Source of the DNA: Protopterus annectens
Taxonomy: Eukaryota > Chordata > Ceratodontiformes > Protopteridae
Direction of reading: 5' to 3'
Assembly: GCF_019279795.1 (NCBI RefSeq)
Contig: NC_056745.1
Coordinates: 511,095,823-511,159,822, forward strand
Length of the DNA stretch: 64,000 bases
Shown here piece by piece: positions 44,165 to 56,271 of the stretch (positions are counted from its first letter, which is position 1; each line of letters opens with the position of its first letter). A program made the position numbers and the translations under genes. The notes under the pieces were generated by a model. It saw only the letters and a list, made by a program, of their open reading frames with translations, searched no databases and was not told the DNA's origin.

Positions 44165-47100
44165 GGTAACTGTTACTCAGAGGTAGAGCAAGGACACAGC
44201 CATTTGTTTAAGAGGTGATTTATTAGGGTTGTTTTGTATTGAGCTAGGGATGCAGTGGTGGTAATGTTTTCTGGCAGTTCATTCCAGATTTTTCCTATGT
44301 AGTTTGGGAAGAGGGAATCGCCTGCTTGATTTTTGGATACATAAATTTTTATATGGTGTTTGTTGGTGGACCATAATGGTCTGTTGTTGATATAGGGCTG
44401 AAGAAGTGTTTGTAGGGCAGGGATTTTCTCAGGATCAAAGAGGATTTTATGGGCCATTATTAACTGTGTATTGTGAAGGAGTTGGGAGAGTTCTAACCAG
44501 TTGAGTTGCTTGAGTGCAAGGCAATGGTGGGATCTAGTTGGTAAGTTTGCAGCATATCTGGCAATTGTATTGCAACAGGATTCAAGTTTTTGTATCTCAC
44601 ATTTCTTAAGGTTAGTGAGTATGGGGGCTGTATACAATAGTGTTTAGATTAGATGGGTTTGAGCAATGGCAATCTTGGTATTCTTAGTGAAGTAGTGATT
44701 GTTCCTGTACAAAGTACCAAGTTTTTATGTACTTTTTTTATAGTCTGGAAAATGTGAATGTCATATTTAAGTTTGCAGCCGACTTCTACTCCTAAAAGTT
44801 TTGTGTGGGGAGATGGGGTTATGATGGTGTTGTTAATAGAAGAGAATTTAACATGTGTTACTGTGAGAGGCAAGTTTATTAGGATAGAAGACCATAAGGT
44901 TTTTTTTTTTTTAGGGTTTAGGATTAAGTGTTGGTGAGCCATGACTCAACTGCAAAAAGGCTTTTTGTGTTAGATTCTGAAGTTCTAGTACAGAAGGTGC
45001 ATTAATTATTACTGAGGAGTTGTCTGCATATTGTATGAGGGAAGGCTGAGGGGTTGACAAGTGGAGATTACTTGTAAATATTGAGAATAGAAGTGAGTCT
45101 ACTATAGAGCCTTGGGGAACTCCTAAGGTTACTGGCAAGAGGGGTGATAGGGTGTGTTGCCAAGAAACTGCTTGCTGGCATCCAGTGAGGTAATCTTGGA
45201 ACCAGCCAAGGGTAGAATTACAAAACTTTAGTTCAGAGAGGACATTTAGAAATTTAGTATGTGAAACCATATCAAAGGCTTTTGACAGGTCAAAGAAGCT
45301 AGAAGATACATAGTTATTGTTGTTCCTGTAATAGTTGACAGTATTAGTAAATTACATTACGGTGGCTGATGTGCTATGGAATGGTGGAAAGCCATGCTGG
45401 GTGTTTGTTAATATGCAGATAGTCAGTAACTTGCATGTGGAATTACTCTCTCCAGGATTTTAGATAGTGGTGATAACATTGCAAATGGGCGACAGTGAAA
45501 TCTGTTGACGAGCCACCTTTATGTAAGGGAATAATGTAAGAGGTTTTCCAAATGGGAGGGACTTGATGGTCAGCTATGGACCTATTATTTAGTATTGATA
45601 CAGGGTAGGCTATGCAGTCTGCTGTTAGCTTTAGGTATTCTGCAGGTAGGCTGTCTGCAGCTTGAGTAGTGAGTTTTAATTTTTGCAGTAGTTTTTTGAT
45701 TGTGTCTGTGGCTACAGGGAGAAGGTAGATTTAATATTGGGAGTGGGAATAGAAAGTTTGATAGGTGAGGGGGATTTGACTGTTTGACAGTGCTAGGATG
45801 GTTTCAGTGAAATATTTATTAAATTGAATAGCAATATTGTCTGACTTATTAGTACTGGAAGGAGGGAGTGTACTGGGGTTTTGTCTGGTAGAAGGATATT
45901 GTTTATTGTAGACCAGAATTTTTGTGGGTTTTTTGGTGCTTAGTTTGAATTTTGTTGTAGTAATTTACTTTGCCTCATTTAAATTTGCTTCTTTGCTTTA
46001 TTTCTAACTTCCTGATAAGTTTGTAAAGTGAGTTGGGACCTAGTTTTTTTTTCCAGGTTGACCAGGCCTTAACTCGAGTTTTAAGAACAGATATTGTTTC
46101 TTTTTTTTAGCCATAGGGCATAGTTAGATATTACACATACATATCTGCTGGGAGCTTGAGAGTTTAGTATGGAAAGGAAGGTGGAGTTGAAATAGTCAAC
46201 AGCTTCCTGTAGGGGTAGCTGTTTCAATGGTCCTCAATTACAGTGTTTAAATATCTCTATAAGTTTGTTGGGGTTTAGTTGTTTTTTGTTTCTTATTTGT
46301 AGTAGAGTGGGTTATTTAGTTGGATTTGTTTTTTTCCTGACTAAATATGTTGGATAGTGATCACTGAGACTATATGGCAGACAACCAGAGTAGGGATAGA
46401 GGGCTGGCCTATTTGTTAATATCCAGTCCAGGGTGGAGTGTTTGTTAGATGGATTATTAACCTTAGTGGGTGACTGGATGAGTTAAGAGAAGCCATGTAG
46501 GTTAATGCAGTTTCTGGGGTTTGGAGAGCTGCAATCTAACCAGTCTACGTTGAGGTCTCCCATAATTTGTTTTCTGAGGTAAGGATTTGTTACACCAATG
46601 TAATATTTTCTAGCATCTGGATATTATCCCCTTGTGGCATGTAGATACCCATTATGTATATATGTTTCTTTGGGTTAATGTTCAGTTTGGCAAATACTAT
46701 TTCAGCACTTTTAAGGTTTAGAGTTTTTTTCAGTTAGTATTTCTGTTGAGAGGTGGTTTTTAAAGAGTAGGGCTACACCTCCACCTCTTTTATTTATTTA
46801 TTCTGCTGAACATACGATGCTATAACCTGGTGGTAGTACTTCATTACTGTTGGTGTTTGGATTTAGCCAGGTTTCGGTGCGAAGTACAATGTCAGGGGAG
46901 TAAAGGGAGAAGTTAGCATGGAGTTTGTGGACTTTATTGTTTACACTTCTTATATTCATATTCAGTACTAGTGATATCAGCTTTGGCCCTATTAGGAATG
47001 ACTGATGCCTGATTAAGTTTAAATGTGTGCCAGACTATAAGACTAAGTTGGAAGGTTTGCAGGCTGGGTTGGGTTTGGATGCATGTCCCCACTAATGGCT

Positions 47101-47790
47101 AGCTTTAATGCTATGGTAACCACAAATTTCAAAAACTTGATAAAAAGTTTATCATATTTCTGGGAGATACTAGGTATTTTAGGATGGGAATTAAGTGAAA
47201 GTTTTGCTTGGTTTAAAATTGGGTTATTGAAGATGGAACTACATATAGGGATATTTACTGGACTGGGTGGTAGGGGATGGGTGTTAGAGGTTGAGTGGGA
47301 AGAGGGAAGTTTGAAAAGAATGGAGTGATAAGAGGTGTTGCATGCTACTACTATTAGAAGCTTAGACAAGCAATCAATAAGAGTATCTGGTTCAATAATT
47401 TAGTAGAGAGTTGGTAGGACTTGGGTCGGTTTGTTTTGGGAGGTTTGTTAATGGTGGGTATTTTAGCTAAGTTTTATGGCTTAGTTAAGTTTTTTTTGAC
47501 TGTAGTGGTAAAAAGAAGTGGGTGGTTCTGAACAGGTGTTTGGATTTTCTGACTAGTGATTGACTGGAAGTGGGAGGGAATAGAAAAGAAGTATAGGGAT
47601 GAGTTGTATTGGGTGGTGTAATTTGGAAATTGGGATGAGAAGTGTGGCTATGGAACTATAAATGTGAAAGTAGGGGGGTGGGAATGGGGGTAGAGTGGGG
47701 GAGCAGAGTGAAGCCAGAGTGCAGCGAGGGTGAACGGAGCGGGCTGGCCCAGGTCGCGTACTTGGCTGAACTACAAAAAACAATCAGCAA
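44165..47790 (-). mobile_element. Rex1/L2-like LINE, degraded
   Basis: A minus-strand element with an N-terminal leader, AP-endonuclease, reverse transcriptase and C-terminal region in order, in several frames. The 5' part up to about 47790 is GC-richer and could be the leader. The subgroup is judged by motif style only. Confidence 0.78.
44173..47369 (-). pseudogene. Rex1/L2-like ORF2: endonuclease-reverse transcriptase
   Basis: The leader 47043-47369 ends LAISGDMHPNPTQPA. The endonuclease start near 46980-46850 reads NIRSVNNKVHKLHANF, then DIVLRTETWLNP. RT: LSKAFDMVSHTKFLN near 45280, LGVPQGSIVDSLLFSIF, then IQYADNSSVI at 45001-45033, where the second catalytic Asp of YADD has become Asn. 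TKLLGVEVGCKL is in the frame 44649-44942. The C-terminus 44173-44637 contains LNWLELSQLLHN and IGKIWNELPENI. Frameshifts and the Asn change mark it as dead. Confidence 0.82.
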
Positions 47791-48009
47791 GGTAGGTTCA
47801 AATCGATAGGAGAACTCTTGTATAGTAAGAGAAGAAGAGGATAGTATGGAGGCTGTTTATAGAGGTGAGGAGGAGAAAAGATGATTGTTTGGTGGCTGAG
47901 TTTAAAGGTTAAACAAGATTTGAGGGGAAGGGAACCTTTGGCTCGGTCGAGAGAAAGTTAGGACGGACTTGGGAGAAAAAGGACACAGAGAAAGCTAGGC
48001 AAAAGGAAA
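47791..48009. other. No gene; flank of D7
   Basis: Purine-rich plus-strand DNA between the LINE leader and the D7 right tip. It may be LINE 5' leader. Confidence 0.5.
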
Positions 48010-48222
48010 AGTACAGTTTTGTACCTACCATAAATGTAGATGTTCGAGGGTTCACACTGCTGCAGTCATTACACTTGGGTTATCCTGTCGTCAGGCGGTC
48101 TCGCAGTCGGCCAGAGTTCCAAAGTCTTGGTCCAGCGTCGGTTGCCGTCGCTTCTTCCCTGACGTCAGTGCACCAGGGATATATAAGATGCATCCGACGC
48201 CATTTTCTTCAGTTTTTCTTGC
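48010..48222 (-). repeat. D7 right inverted terminal repeat
   Basis: Same 37-bp outer tip as D6 and D8 (agtacagttttgtacctacc...). From cactgctgcagtcattacac inward it is the inverse of 60392-60560. Confidence 0.92.
48160..48187 (+). promoter_or_regulatory. D7 right-repeat promoter: TGACGTCA plus TATATAAG
   Basis: CRE palindrome at 48160-48167, TATA box at about 48180-48187. Oriented antisense to the element genes. Confidence 0.6.
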
Positions 48223-48373
48223 CCCAGATGTCAGGTGCCGCCAAGTAGGTAGGCAATACATATTGCTACTAAAAAATATACATATAAAATAAAAACAATA
48301 CCTTCAGATACAAGCAAATACACCACAAAGGTTGTATAGGATAGAAAGGCATAGATAAGTCCAGCTAGTTCAG

Positions 48374-48390
48374 AGGGGATGGAGGGAGGG
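48374..48390 (+). other. G-rich purine tract beside D7 ICR
   Basis: The sequence ggggatggagggaggg sits in the same position as in D6 and D8, just outside the ICR. Confidence 0.6.
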
Positions 48391-48398
48391 TAACCTGG

Positions 48399-48496
48399 AC
48401 TGCAGCAGTGTGAACACTCTGACATCTACATTTATGGTAGGTACAAAACTGTACTATGTTCATCGTGTTACACTGCTGCAGTCATTACACTTGGGT
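48399..48496 (-). repeat. D7 internal complementary region
   Basis: 48399-48455 complements the right tip. 48456-48496 complements the left tip at 60527-60567. Confidence 0.93.
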
Positions 48497-49820
48497 AGAA
48501 TCCCAAAGCTAAGGTTGGGTGGATGGTCTATAAAAAGAGAGTTAGGATTGGCTATGAGCCCCTGCAGAACTGCAGTGGCAAATCCTGCTCTGGATTTAGA
48601 GTAAAGAGGCAAATGGTAATGCTTGGTAAAGGTGTGCACTGAACTCCAAGTTGCAGCCTCCAAAATTTCCTTAGTAGGTAATCCTCTGAGGAAGGCTGTT
48701 GAAGTGGCTGTTGCCCTGGTGGAATGTGATTTTCCATGCTGTGTGTAGCAGTAATGAATACAGTGTCCTATCCATTTGGATATAGACTGCTTTGTGATAG
48801 CCTTGCCCTGTGATCCTGCAGCATATGCTACAAACAGTTGCTCAGTTTTCCTGAAAGCTTTTGTTTTGTCCAAGTAGAAGCGTAGCTGCCTGTGTATGTC
48901 CAAAGAGTGCAGAAGTTTCTCCCCTTTATTCTGGAGGTTTGGATAAAAAGTTGGCAAATGGATGGTTTGGTTAAGAGCCACACTAAATACCACCTTTGGC
49001 ATAAAGGCAGGGTTTATCCTTAAAGAAACCCTGTCCTGATGAAAAATTATAAAAGGTCCACTGCCATTAATGCCTGTAGCTCTGAGACTCTTTGTGCTCA
49101 AGTTACTGCCAGAAGCAGAGCTGTTTTCCATGATAAATATTTTAGATTGGCTGTATTGGCTGGCTCAAAAGGTGGCAGGGTCAGTTTTTCCAAAATGAAA
49201 TTGAAGTTCCAAGTTGGTGCTGGTGCTCTCCGGGGCGGTCTTATGTTTTTAGCCCCTCTGAGGTACTGCTTTAGCAAGGGATGAGAGGATAAAGGAGGAT
49301 CCGTGTTGTAATGTGCTGAAATGGCAGAGGCAAGGATAGGCCTTTGTCCAGCATCTCAGTTAAGTATTGTAAAATCTGAGGAATGTTTGGGACAAGAGGG
49401 TCAAGGCTTTGAGCCTGGTTCCAGGCACAGAATCTCTTCCATTTTTCTGAGTAAGCTTTCCTGGTGCTAGGCCTCCTGGCCTCCAAAATGACATCCATAA
49501 CAGCTTTAGAGAGAGGTGTTGCCTGTTTGACTAATGAATCTGCCATGCAGCCAGGTTTAAGGTTTTGAGCTGACCGTGCAGGATCTGATTGTTTTGTTGA
49601 GTCAGAAGGTGTGGAATTTGAGGCAAAATCCATAGTGGGCCTTGAGTTAAGTTCTTTAAGATTGGGTACCAGTGCTGCCGTGGCCAGTCTGGAGCAATCA
49701 GGATCATCTGTGGTTTTTCTTGTCTGGCTTTTAGGAGTACCTTTGAAAGGAGAGGCAGTGGTGGGAAGGGATAAACTTTTAGGCTTTTCCAGCTGAACGA
49801 GAGAGCATCCACTTTCCATG
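48460..49820 (-). pseudogene. D7 tyrosine recombinase
   Basis: The N-terminal part (ILEARRPSTRKAYSEKWKRF) is in the frame 49271-49819. A frameshift near 49100-49150 damages the SARRVSELQAL region. The frame 48460-49131 carries FHQDRVSLRINPAF, HGKSHSTRATATSTAF (HxxR) and ATWSSVHTFTKHY. Relative to D6, seven residues (VPVGIRP) immediately before HSTR are deleted in frame. It starts in the other frame inside the RNase H region, as in D6. Confidence 0.85.
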
Positions 49821-51585
49821 CTTGTGTGTAATAAGTCCTTGTGCAGAATTTTGTAGTTGGCAATTCAGTGGGGAGGCAAAAAATCTAAGTCTGGACATCC
49901 CCATTTTTGCATTACCATGCTGAAGATTTATGGATTCAATTTCCATTCGTGAGGGTCCATGATATTTCTGCTTAGATCGTCTGCCAAAGTATTTTTCTTT
50001 CCTGGCAGGAATTGTGCTTGCAGATGAACTTGATACGTTTAGAGCTGTGTTCCACAAGGTCATGGCTTGCCTGCATAGGGGATAAGAATGAGTGCCCCCT
50101 TGCTTGTTTATGTACCACATTACTGTGGTGTTGTCTGTCTTTAATAATAATTGTCCTGGATGCAGAAGGTCCTTGAAAGCTGTTAGGGCATTTTGAACAG
50201 CCAACATCTCTTTTTGATTGATGTGAAGATGCATCTGATCTGTGGTCCACTTGCCCTGAATGCATTTTCCTGCCATGTGTGCTCCCCAGGTGTAATCCAA
50301 AGCATCTCTTGTTAGAGTCTGCCTGGCTGTGGGTAGGGTAAAAGGCTGACCCTTGTTTAGGTGACATGCCTGTGCCCACCATCGAAACTCCTGTTGTAGG
50401 CAGGGAATCATTGGTATTACTGCTTCTAAACTGTGAGAGTGTTGAGTCCAAACACTTTTTAGGTACCATTGTAATTTCCTCATATGCAGTCTGGCATATG
50501 GTATTAGTAGTATACAGGATGCCATGAATCCCAGGGCCTGCAGAATTTTTCTTGCAGGGAGATGGGACTTTTTTTTTCAGTAATTGAAAATATTGAGTTA
50601 ATTGAATTTGTTTGTCTGGCGTGAGATAAGCCATCTGGGCTGCTGTATTTAAGCTGGCACCCAGGAATATAATCTGTTGTGAGGGCACTAGTTTTGACTT
50701 CTTTTCGTTTACGGTGTACCCTAGAAAAATTAGCAACCTTTTTACAAATGCCAAATGCTGTAGAAGAATGTCCTTTGTCTCTGCTTGAATGAGGCAGTCG
50801 TCCAGGTATGGATATATTTGAGTTCCTTTTTGTCTGCAAAACGCAATTACTGGTGCCAGGCACTTAGTAAAGACCCTGGGCGCAGCAGATAAGCCAAAGG
50901 GCAGTGCAGAGAATTGGTAGTGCATTGTACCAGCTTTGAATCTGAGGTATCTTCTGCAACTTTGTCTGATAGGGACATGCAGGTATGCCTATTTGAGGTC
51001 CAGAGTAACAAGCCAAGCCTTCTTGCCCAGCATGGGTAGAAGCTGCTGTAATGTCAACATTTTGAATTTCGGAATATCCAGGGAAGTATTTAGAATTGAA
51101 AGGTCTAGTATGGGCCTCCAGGCCTTGCCCTTTCTGGGGACCAGGAAGAGTCTTGAGTAAAATCCTTGTCCTTGTTCTTGTTGTGGTATTTTTTGAATAG
51201 CTCTCATGGCCATGAGGGATGTAATTTGTTTTTGTGCCTCTGTCCATTGATTCTGTGGCAGGTCTGGCTTTCCTTTTAGGCTTGGTAAAGTATGAAAGTG
51301 GAACCTGTAACCTTGAGACACAATATTCAGAACCCATTTGTCTTGGGTGATTGTTTGCCAGTTTTGAGAAAAAAGTGCTATTTTTCCCCTTAAGGGGGCT
51401 GCCAAAAGGGAAGTGCTTGGCGTACGAAGGGGGAAGTCATTTGGACTGTTTCCTGTAAGGTTGAAACTTGTCCTCACCTCCTTTTGGGGTTGAGGTGCCC
51501 CACTGTCGTTGTCTGTTAGAACAATGGGGTTGAGATCTGCCTCTTGGGCATCTGTATCTGCCTCTCTCTGGCCTGTCTGACACTG
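49531..51585 (-). pseudogene. D7 reverse transcriptase-RNase H
   Basis: RT N-terminal and finger blocks are in the frame ending 50989 (PLRGKIALF, ITQDKWVLN, FYSRLFLVPRKGKAWRPILD, LVTLDLK). TAG at 50989-50991 replaces the Glu codon of DLKEAY. The same frame resumes with ALPFGLSAAPRVFTK and YPYLDDCLIQ. A frameshift near 50570 in a T run passes into the recombinase-overlap frame. RNase H continues in 49779-50525 (TRDALDYTWGAHMAG, NQKEMLAV, KTDNTTVMWY), then 49531-49863. The N-terminal end is interrupted at 51585 by the Penelope-like element. Confidence 0.87.
51572..51585. repeat. Target-site duplication of the Penelope-like element, left copy
   Basis: cctgtctgacactg, identical to 58598-58611. 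The flanking bases differ, so the duplication is exactly 14 bp. It lies in the D7 coding sequence (VSDR codons). Confidence 0.9.
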
Positions 51586-52031
51586 AACACCAAAAACGGA
51601 TACTAAACTGATATAGAATGACCAACAATACAAAATAAAATATCAGCAGGGAAAGACCGCAACCACCAATAAATCACGACCAACGAGTTTATTAACGCAA
51701 GCAAACTGCCATAAAACGTTTTCGTCAAAACAAACTTTTGACATCAGATACAGTTAGAACCACAGCTTTACTGAATTTATAGCACAATCAATCATTCAAT
51801 TATTATTGAAATTAGAATCTCTTAAAGAAACATTAAGATAAAACTTCTTAAAAAAACATAAAATGTATCAAAAAAATGTTTTTAAATACCATTCCCTGAC
51901 CACGAATAAAGAAATAATAAAAAGTTTTTCATCAGAACTGTATATACATATTTTTTTTGAAAAATATATATCAATATATAAATATATAATATTCAAAAAG
52001 AATTTCATTTAAACACAAATGAATTAATAAA

Positions 52032-52465
52032 TTATACTTTACCAGCTTTTAATTTAAGCAGAGGCACTATTGATATAAAATCATTAAGACCTGGAGCCTT
52101 ATTGGCTTCTAATAAAATCTGCCAGTTTGTTTCCCTGTGCTCCAACTTAGTCTCCCAGGGACCACCTCGATTATCTTTAGTCATTGTCTCAAGGACAAAA
52201 AATTCATATCTAGCCGTAGGGCAAACCGAAAGATGTCTATAAAGGGCATTTTTAACATTTTCCTTCTGTATTTCATAAAAGTGTTCATAGATTCTCCTCT
52301 TGAGGCATCTTTCGGTTTTGCCCACATAGAATGCCGGACATTCTAAACAAGTTGCCAAGTATGACCCTCTGACTGTTGCAATTGGAAAACTGTGTAGACT
52401 TTATCACCCTATTTCTAGCTACAAGAAGTATTTGATCTGTATGGGAAATATATTTACATTGTGAA
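52032..52465 (-). pseudogene. Penelope-like GIY-YIG endonuclease
   Basis: The frame 52032-52358 includes CLECPAFYVGKTERCLKRRI, then YEHF, the second strand and helix of the GIY-YIG nuclease with its Arg. WETKLEHRETNWQILLEANK follows, then APGLNDFISIVPLL, the typical C-terminal end of Penelope proteins. Upstream bases to 52465 encode CKYISHTDQILLVARNRV with a break before ATCLEC. The enzyme nicks target DNA to prime reverse transcription. Confidence 0.87.
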
Positions 52466-52678
52466 AGTACAGTTTTGTACCTACCATAAATGTAGATGTT
52501 TGAGTGCTAATACAGCTGCAGTAATCACATATGGGTTCTCTGCCGTCAGGCGGGTCCTCGGTCGGCCGAATTCCAAAGTCTTGGTCCAGCGTCGGTTGTT
52601 GTCGCCTTCTTCCCGGACGTCAGTGCGACAGGGGTATATAAGTCACAGCCGACGCCATATTCTCCAGTCTTTCTTGCC
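52466..52678 (-). repeat. D8 right inverted terminal repeat with altered promoter
   Basis: Inverse of 57880-58042 inside a right-specific tip. TATATAAG is at 52635-52642 on the plus strand. The CRE position reads GGACGTCA at 52615-52622, one base changed. Confidence 0.92.
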
Positions 52679-52855
52679 CCAGATGTCAGGTGCCCCCAAA
52701 AGGAAGGCAATAGATAAATTATATATATATAAATATATAAATATATACAAGCAATGCAATATTATCAAAAAAGAGTAGTTGCAAGCAAATACACCATAGG
52801 AGGATAGCCCAAAATAGGTTGTATGAGGAGGTGTTAGCCACTAGTCCTATACCTA

Positions 52856-52876
52856 GAGGGGAAGGAGGGAGGGAAA
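52856..52876 (+). other. G-rich purine tract beside D8 ICR
   Basis: Same gaggggaaggagggaggg tract as D6, immediately outside the ICR. Confidence 0.6.
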
Positions 52877-52881
52877 CCTGT

Positions 52882-52978
52882 ACTGCAGCTGTATTAGCAC
52901 TCGAACATCTACATTTATGGTAGGTACAAAACTGTACTATGTTCATCATGCATACAGCTGCAGTAATCACATATGGGT
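52882..52978 (-). repeat. D8 internal complementary region
   Basis: 52882-52938 complements the right tip at 52466. 52939-52978 complements the left tip at 58014-58053. Confidence 0.94.
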
Positions 52979-53011
52979 AGAATCCCAAAGCTACGCACAG
53001 GGTGGTAGGCA

Positions 53012-55045
53012 CTAGGTAGAACTGGGATGAGCCAGAATGCCCTGCAATACAGCAGTAGCAAAGCCTGCTCTAGTTTTGGAATATAAAGGCAGGTGGTAGT
53101 GTCTTGTGAAGGTATGTACAGAACTCCAAGTGGCTGCCTCCAAGATATCTTTGGTAGAAACTCCTCTGAGGAAGGCTGTGGAGGTAGCTGTGGCCCTGGT
53201 GGAGTGTGGTCTGATGCCTACAGGGACAGATTTCCCATGATAGGAGTAACAAAAACGTATGCAGTGGCCTATCCATTTAGAGATTGTCTGTTTGGTAACA
53301 GGCTTCCCTTGAGCTCCTACAGCATAAGACACAAAAAGTTGTTCTGATTTCCTGAAAGGCTTTGTTCTGTCCAAATAGTAACGTAGCTGTCTATGGATGT
53401 CTAAGGAATGTAGCAGCCTTTCCCCTTTGTTTTGAGGATTGGGGTAAAAGGTAGGCAAGTGTATGGCTTGATTTAAAGCTACCCTGGATACCACTTTAGG
53501 CATAAATGACGGGTTGGTTCGAAGGGAAACCCTGTCCTGATGGAAAATAAGAAAGGGCTGCACAGCCATGAGGGCTTGAAGTTCCGAAACCCTACGACCT
53601 GAGGTAATGGCCAGAAGGAAAGCTGTTTTCCAGGACAAGTATTGCAAATCTGTTGAGGCAGCTGGTTCAAAGGGAGACAATGTTAATTTTTCTAGAATGT
53701 AATTAAGCTCCCAGGCTGGCACTGGTTGTTTCCTTTGTGGTCTTATATTCTTATATTAGCCCCTCTGAGGAATTGCCTTAAAAGTGGGTGAGAGAATAAC
53801 AGTGGATCCGTGTGCAGAAATGGCTGAGGCATGGATTTTTATGGAGGAAAATGAAAGTCCACTGTTCAGCAGCTCAGCTAGATACTGTAATACCAGAGGC
53901 AAATTTAGTTTTCTAGGGTCCTGGCCTTTTTTCTCATTCCAAGAGGAAAACCGTTTCCATTTTGCGGAGTAAGTCTTCCTAGTAGATGGCCTTCTGGCCT
54001 CCAGAATGACATCCTGCACCTCTTTGGACTGTAGGGTCTGCTGTGGTGTTAAGGAATTTTCCATGCAGCAAGATTGAGTGTTTTTAGCTGACTGTGAAGA
54101 GTTTTGTAGCTGTGCTGAGTCAGCAGAAGAGGCATTAGAGGTAGAGGCCAGGGAGGAGTATGTGTTAGGCTCCTTAGGAGTGGGTACCAGTGTTGCCTTG
54201 GCCAGTCTGGAGCAATCAGTATCATCTTCGGTCTGTCTGCTCTTGCTTTCAAGAGCACCTTGGATAGAAGAGGCAGAGGTGGGAAAGCGTATACTGTCCA
54301 TGCTGTCCAACTGAATGAAAGGGCGTCCACCCTCCATGCCTTTGGATGAAAAGTCCTTTAACAAAACTTTTCCAATTGATGGTTCCTGTGGGAGGCGAAG
54401 AGATCTAGGTCTGGCCTTCCCCAAGCTTGGATTATCTTTGTAAACACCTGTGGATGCAGCTTCCATTCGTGTGGATCTGTCATATTTCTGCTTAGATTGT
54501 CTGCCAGCGTGTTTTCCAAACCTGGCAAGTACTGTGCTTGAAGTTCGATTTGCCATTCTAGAGCCAAGTTCCAAAGTGTCATGGCTAGTCTGCACAGGGG
54601 ATATGAATGTGTTCCTCCTTGTTTGTTTATGTACCACATTACTGTGGTGTTGTCTGTTCTTATCAATAATTGTCCTGGATGCAGGAGGTCCTTGAATGCT
54701 GTAATTGCATTTATCACTGCCAGCGTTTCTTTTTGATTGATGTGAAGGTGCTTTTCCTTTTGGGACCATTTGCCCTGAATGCACCTGCCTGTCATGTGCG
54801 CCCCCCAGGCGTAATCTGAGGCGTCTGTTGTGATGACTTGGATTTGCTTGAGGCTTGCAGAATGGGAGGCCTGTGTTTGCTTGACATGCTTGGGCCCACC
54901 ATAGAAATTCCTTTTGCAAACATGGAATTATTGGTATTATTGTTTCCAAATTGTGGCTGTGTTGAGACCATAGGCTTTTTAGGTACCATTGAAGTTTTCT
55001 CATATGGAACTTTGCACACGGGATTAAAAGAATGCAAGATGCCAT
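53012..55045 (-). pseudogene. D8 tyrosine recombinase
   Basis: The C-terminal frame 53012-53722 is intact and holds SGRRVSELQAL, IRPHSTRATATS and ATWSSVHTFTRHY, all catalytic residues. The N-terminal part is in the frame 53756-55045. An 8-bp deletion near 53810 (relative to D6) and an extra 6 bp near 53755 shift it out of register after AISAHGS. Overlaps the RNase H frame as in D6. Confidence 0.88.
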
Positions 55046-56263
55046 GAAGCCCAGAGCCTGCAGGATTTTCCTTGCAGTAAGCCTGGTACAATTTGCTAGT
55101 GTTTTGAAGTACTGAGTTAGTTGCCCTTGTTTTTATGGCGTAAGATAGGCCATCTGGGTGTTTGTGTCCAAGATGGCACCCAGGAAAGTTATTTTCTGAG
55201 ATGGTGTCAGCCTGGATTTCTCTTTGTTGATTGTGTATCCCAGAGAATTCAGTAACCATGTTGCATAAGCCAGATGTTCCAGAAGAGTGTGCTTGCTGTC
55301 CGCTTGGATCAGGCAGTCGTCCAAATAAGGGTAAATTTGTATCCCTTGAAGTCTGCAGTAGGCAATTACTGATGCCAGGCATTTCGTGAATACTCTGGGT
55401 GCAGTAGATAAGCCAAAGGGCAATGCAGAGAATTGATAGTGGATTGAACCTGCAAGAAATCTGAGGTATCTTCTGCAGCTTTGTCTGATTGGGACATGCA
55501 GGTATGCCTCCTTGAGGTCCAATGCTACCAGCCAAAACTCCTTGCCCAGCATGGGAAGAAGCTGCTGTAATGTGAGCATCTTGAATTTTGGTATGAGTAG
55601 AAATGTATTTAGGATGGATAAGTCCAAAATGGGTCTCCAGTCGGTTCCTTTTCTTGGTACCAGGAAAAGTCTGGAATAAAAACCTTGACCTTGTTCGTGA
55701 GTAGGAACCTCTTGAATGGCTTTCATGTCCATGAGTTTTGTAATTTGTATTTGCGCCTCTGCCCTTTGATTGTGTGGCAGGTTTGGCATGCCTCTCATTT
55801 TTGGAAGAGTGTGAAAATGAAATCTGTAGCCTCTGTTTATTATGTCCAGGATCCAATTGTCTGTTGTGATAATCTGCCAATTTCTTGAAAATAGTGCCAA
55901 CTTTCCTCCCAAGGGGGCTGCCAGCTGAGATTTGCTTGGCATGAAAAGGAGGAAGTCATTGGGTTTGCTTTCTGTATTGTTGTGCACTGTCTTCGCCACC
56001 TCTTGGTGCTTGAGGTTGCCATTGTCTGCCTCTATATGATCCTTGAGATTGTCCTCTGCCCCTTGAGGGCCTGTATCTACCTCTTTGGGGCTTGTCCGTG
56101 GCTGGAAAGGACCAGTTTTTTGAAGGCCAATTTCTGCTAAAACGAGGTGGCTGTACCTGTAGAAAAGCCTTGACAGTTTGCATAGATTTAGCTTTTTCTT
56201 CCATTTTCTGTAGTATCTCCTCAGCATTAGTACCAAATAGCACATCCTTTTGTAAAAGAGCAT
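54049..56263 (-). pseudogene. D8 reverse transcriptase-RNase H
   Basis: The frame 55133-56263 carries PLGGKLALF, FYSRLFLVPRKGTDWRPILD, ALDLKEAY, ALPFGLSTAPRVFTK and YPYLDDCLIQA. It stops at TAA 55133-55135, where D6 has a Glu codon (MPEKQG). A single extra G near 54840 displaces RNase H into the recombinase frame. RNase H continues at 54358-54795 (INQKETLAV, RTDNTTVMWY, LADNLSRN; the catalytic Glu is kept) and 54049-54330. Confidence 0.88.
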
Positions 56264-56271
56264 CTAGTAGT

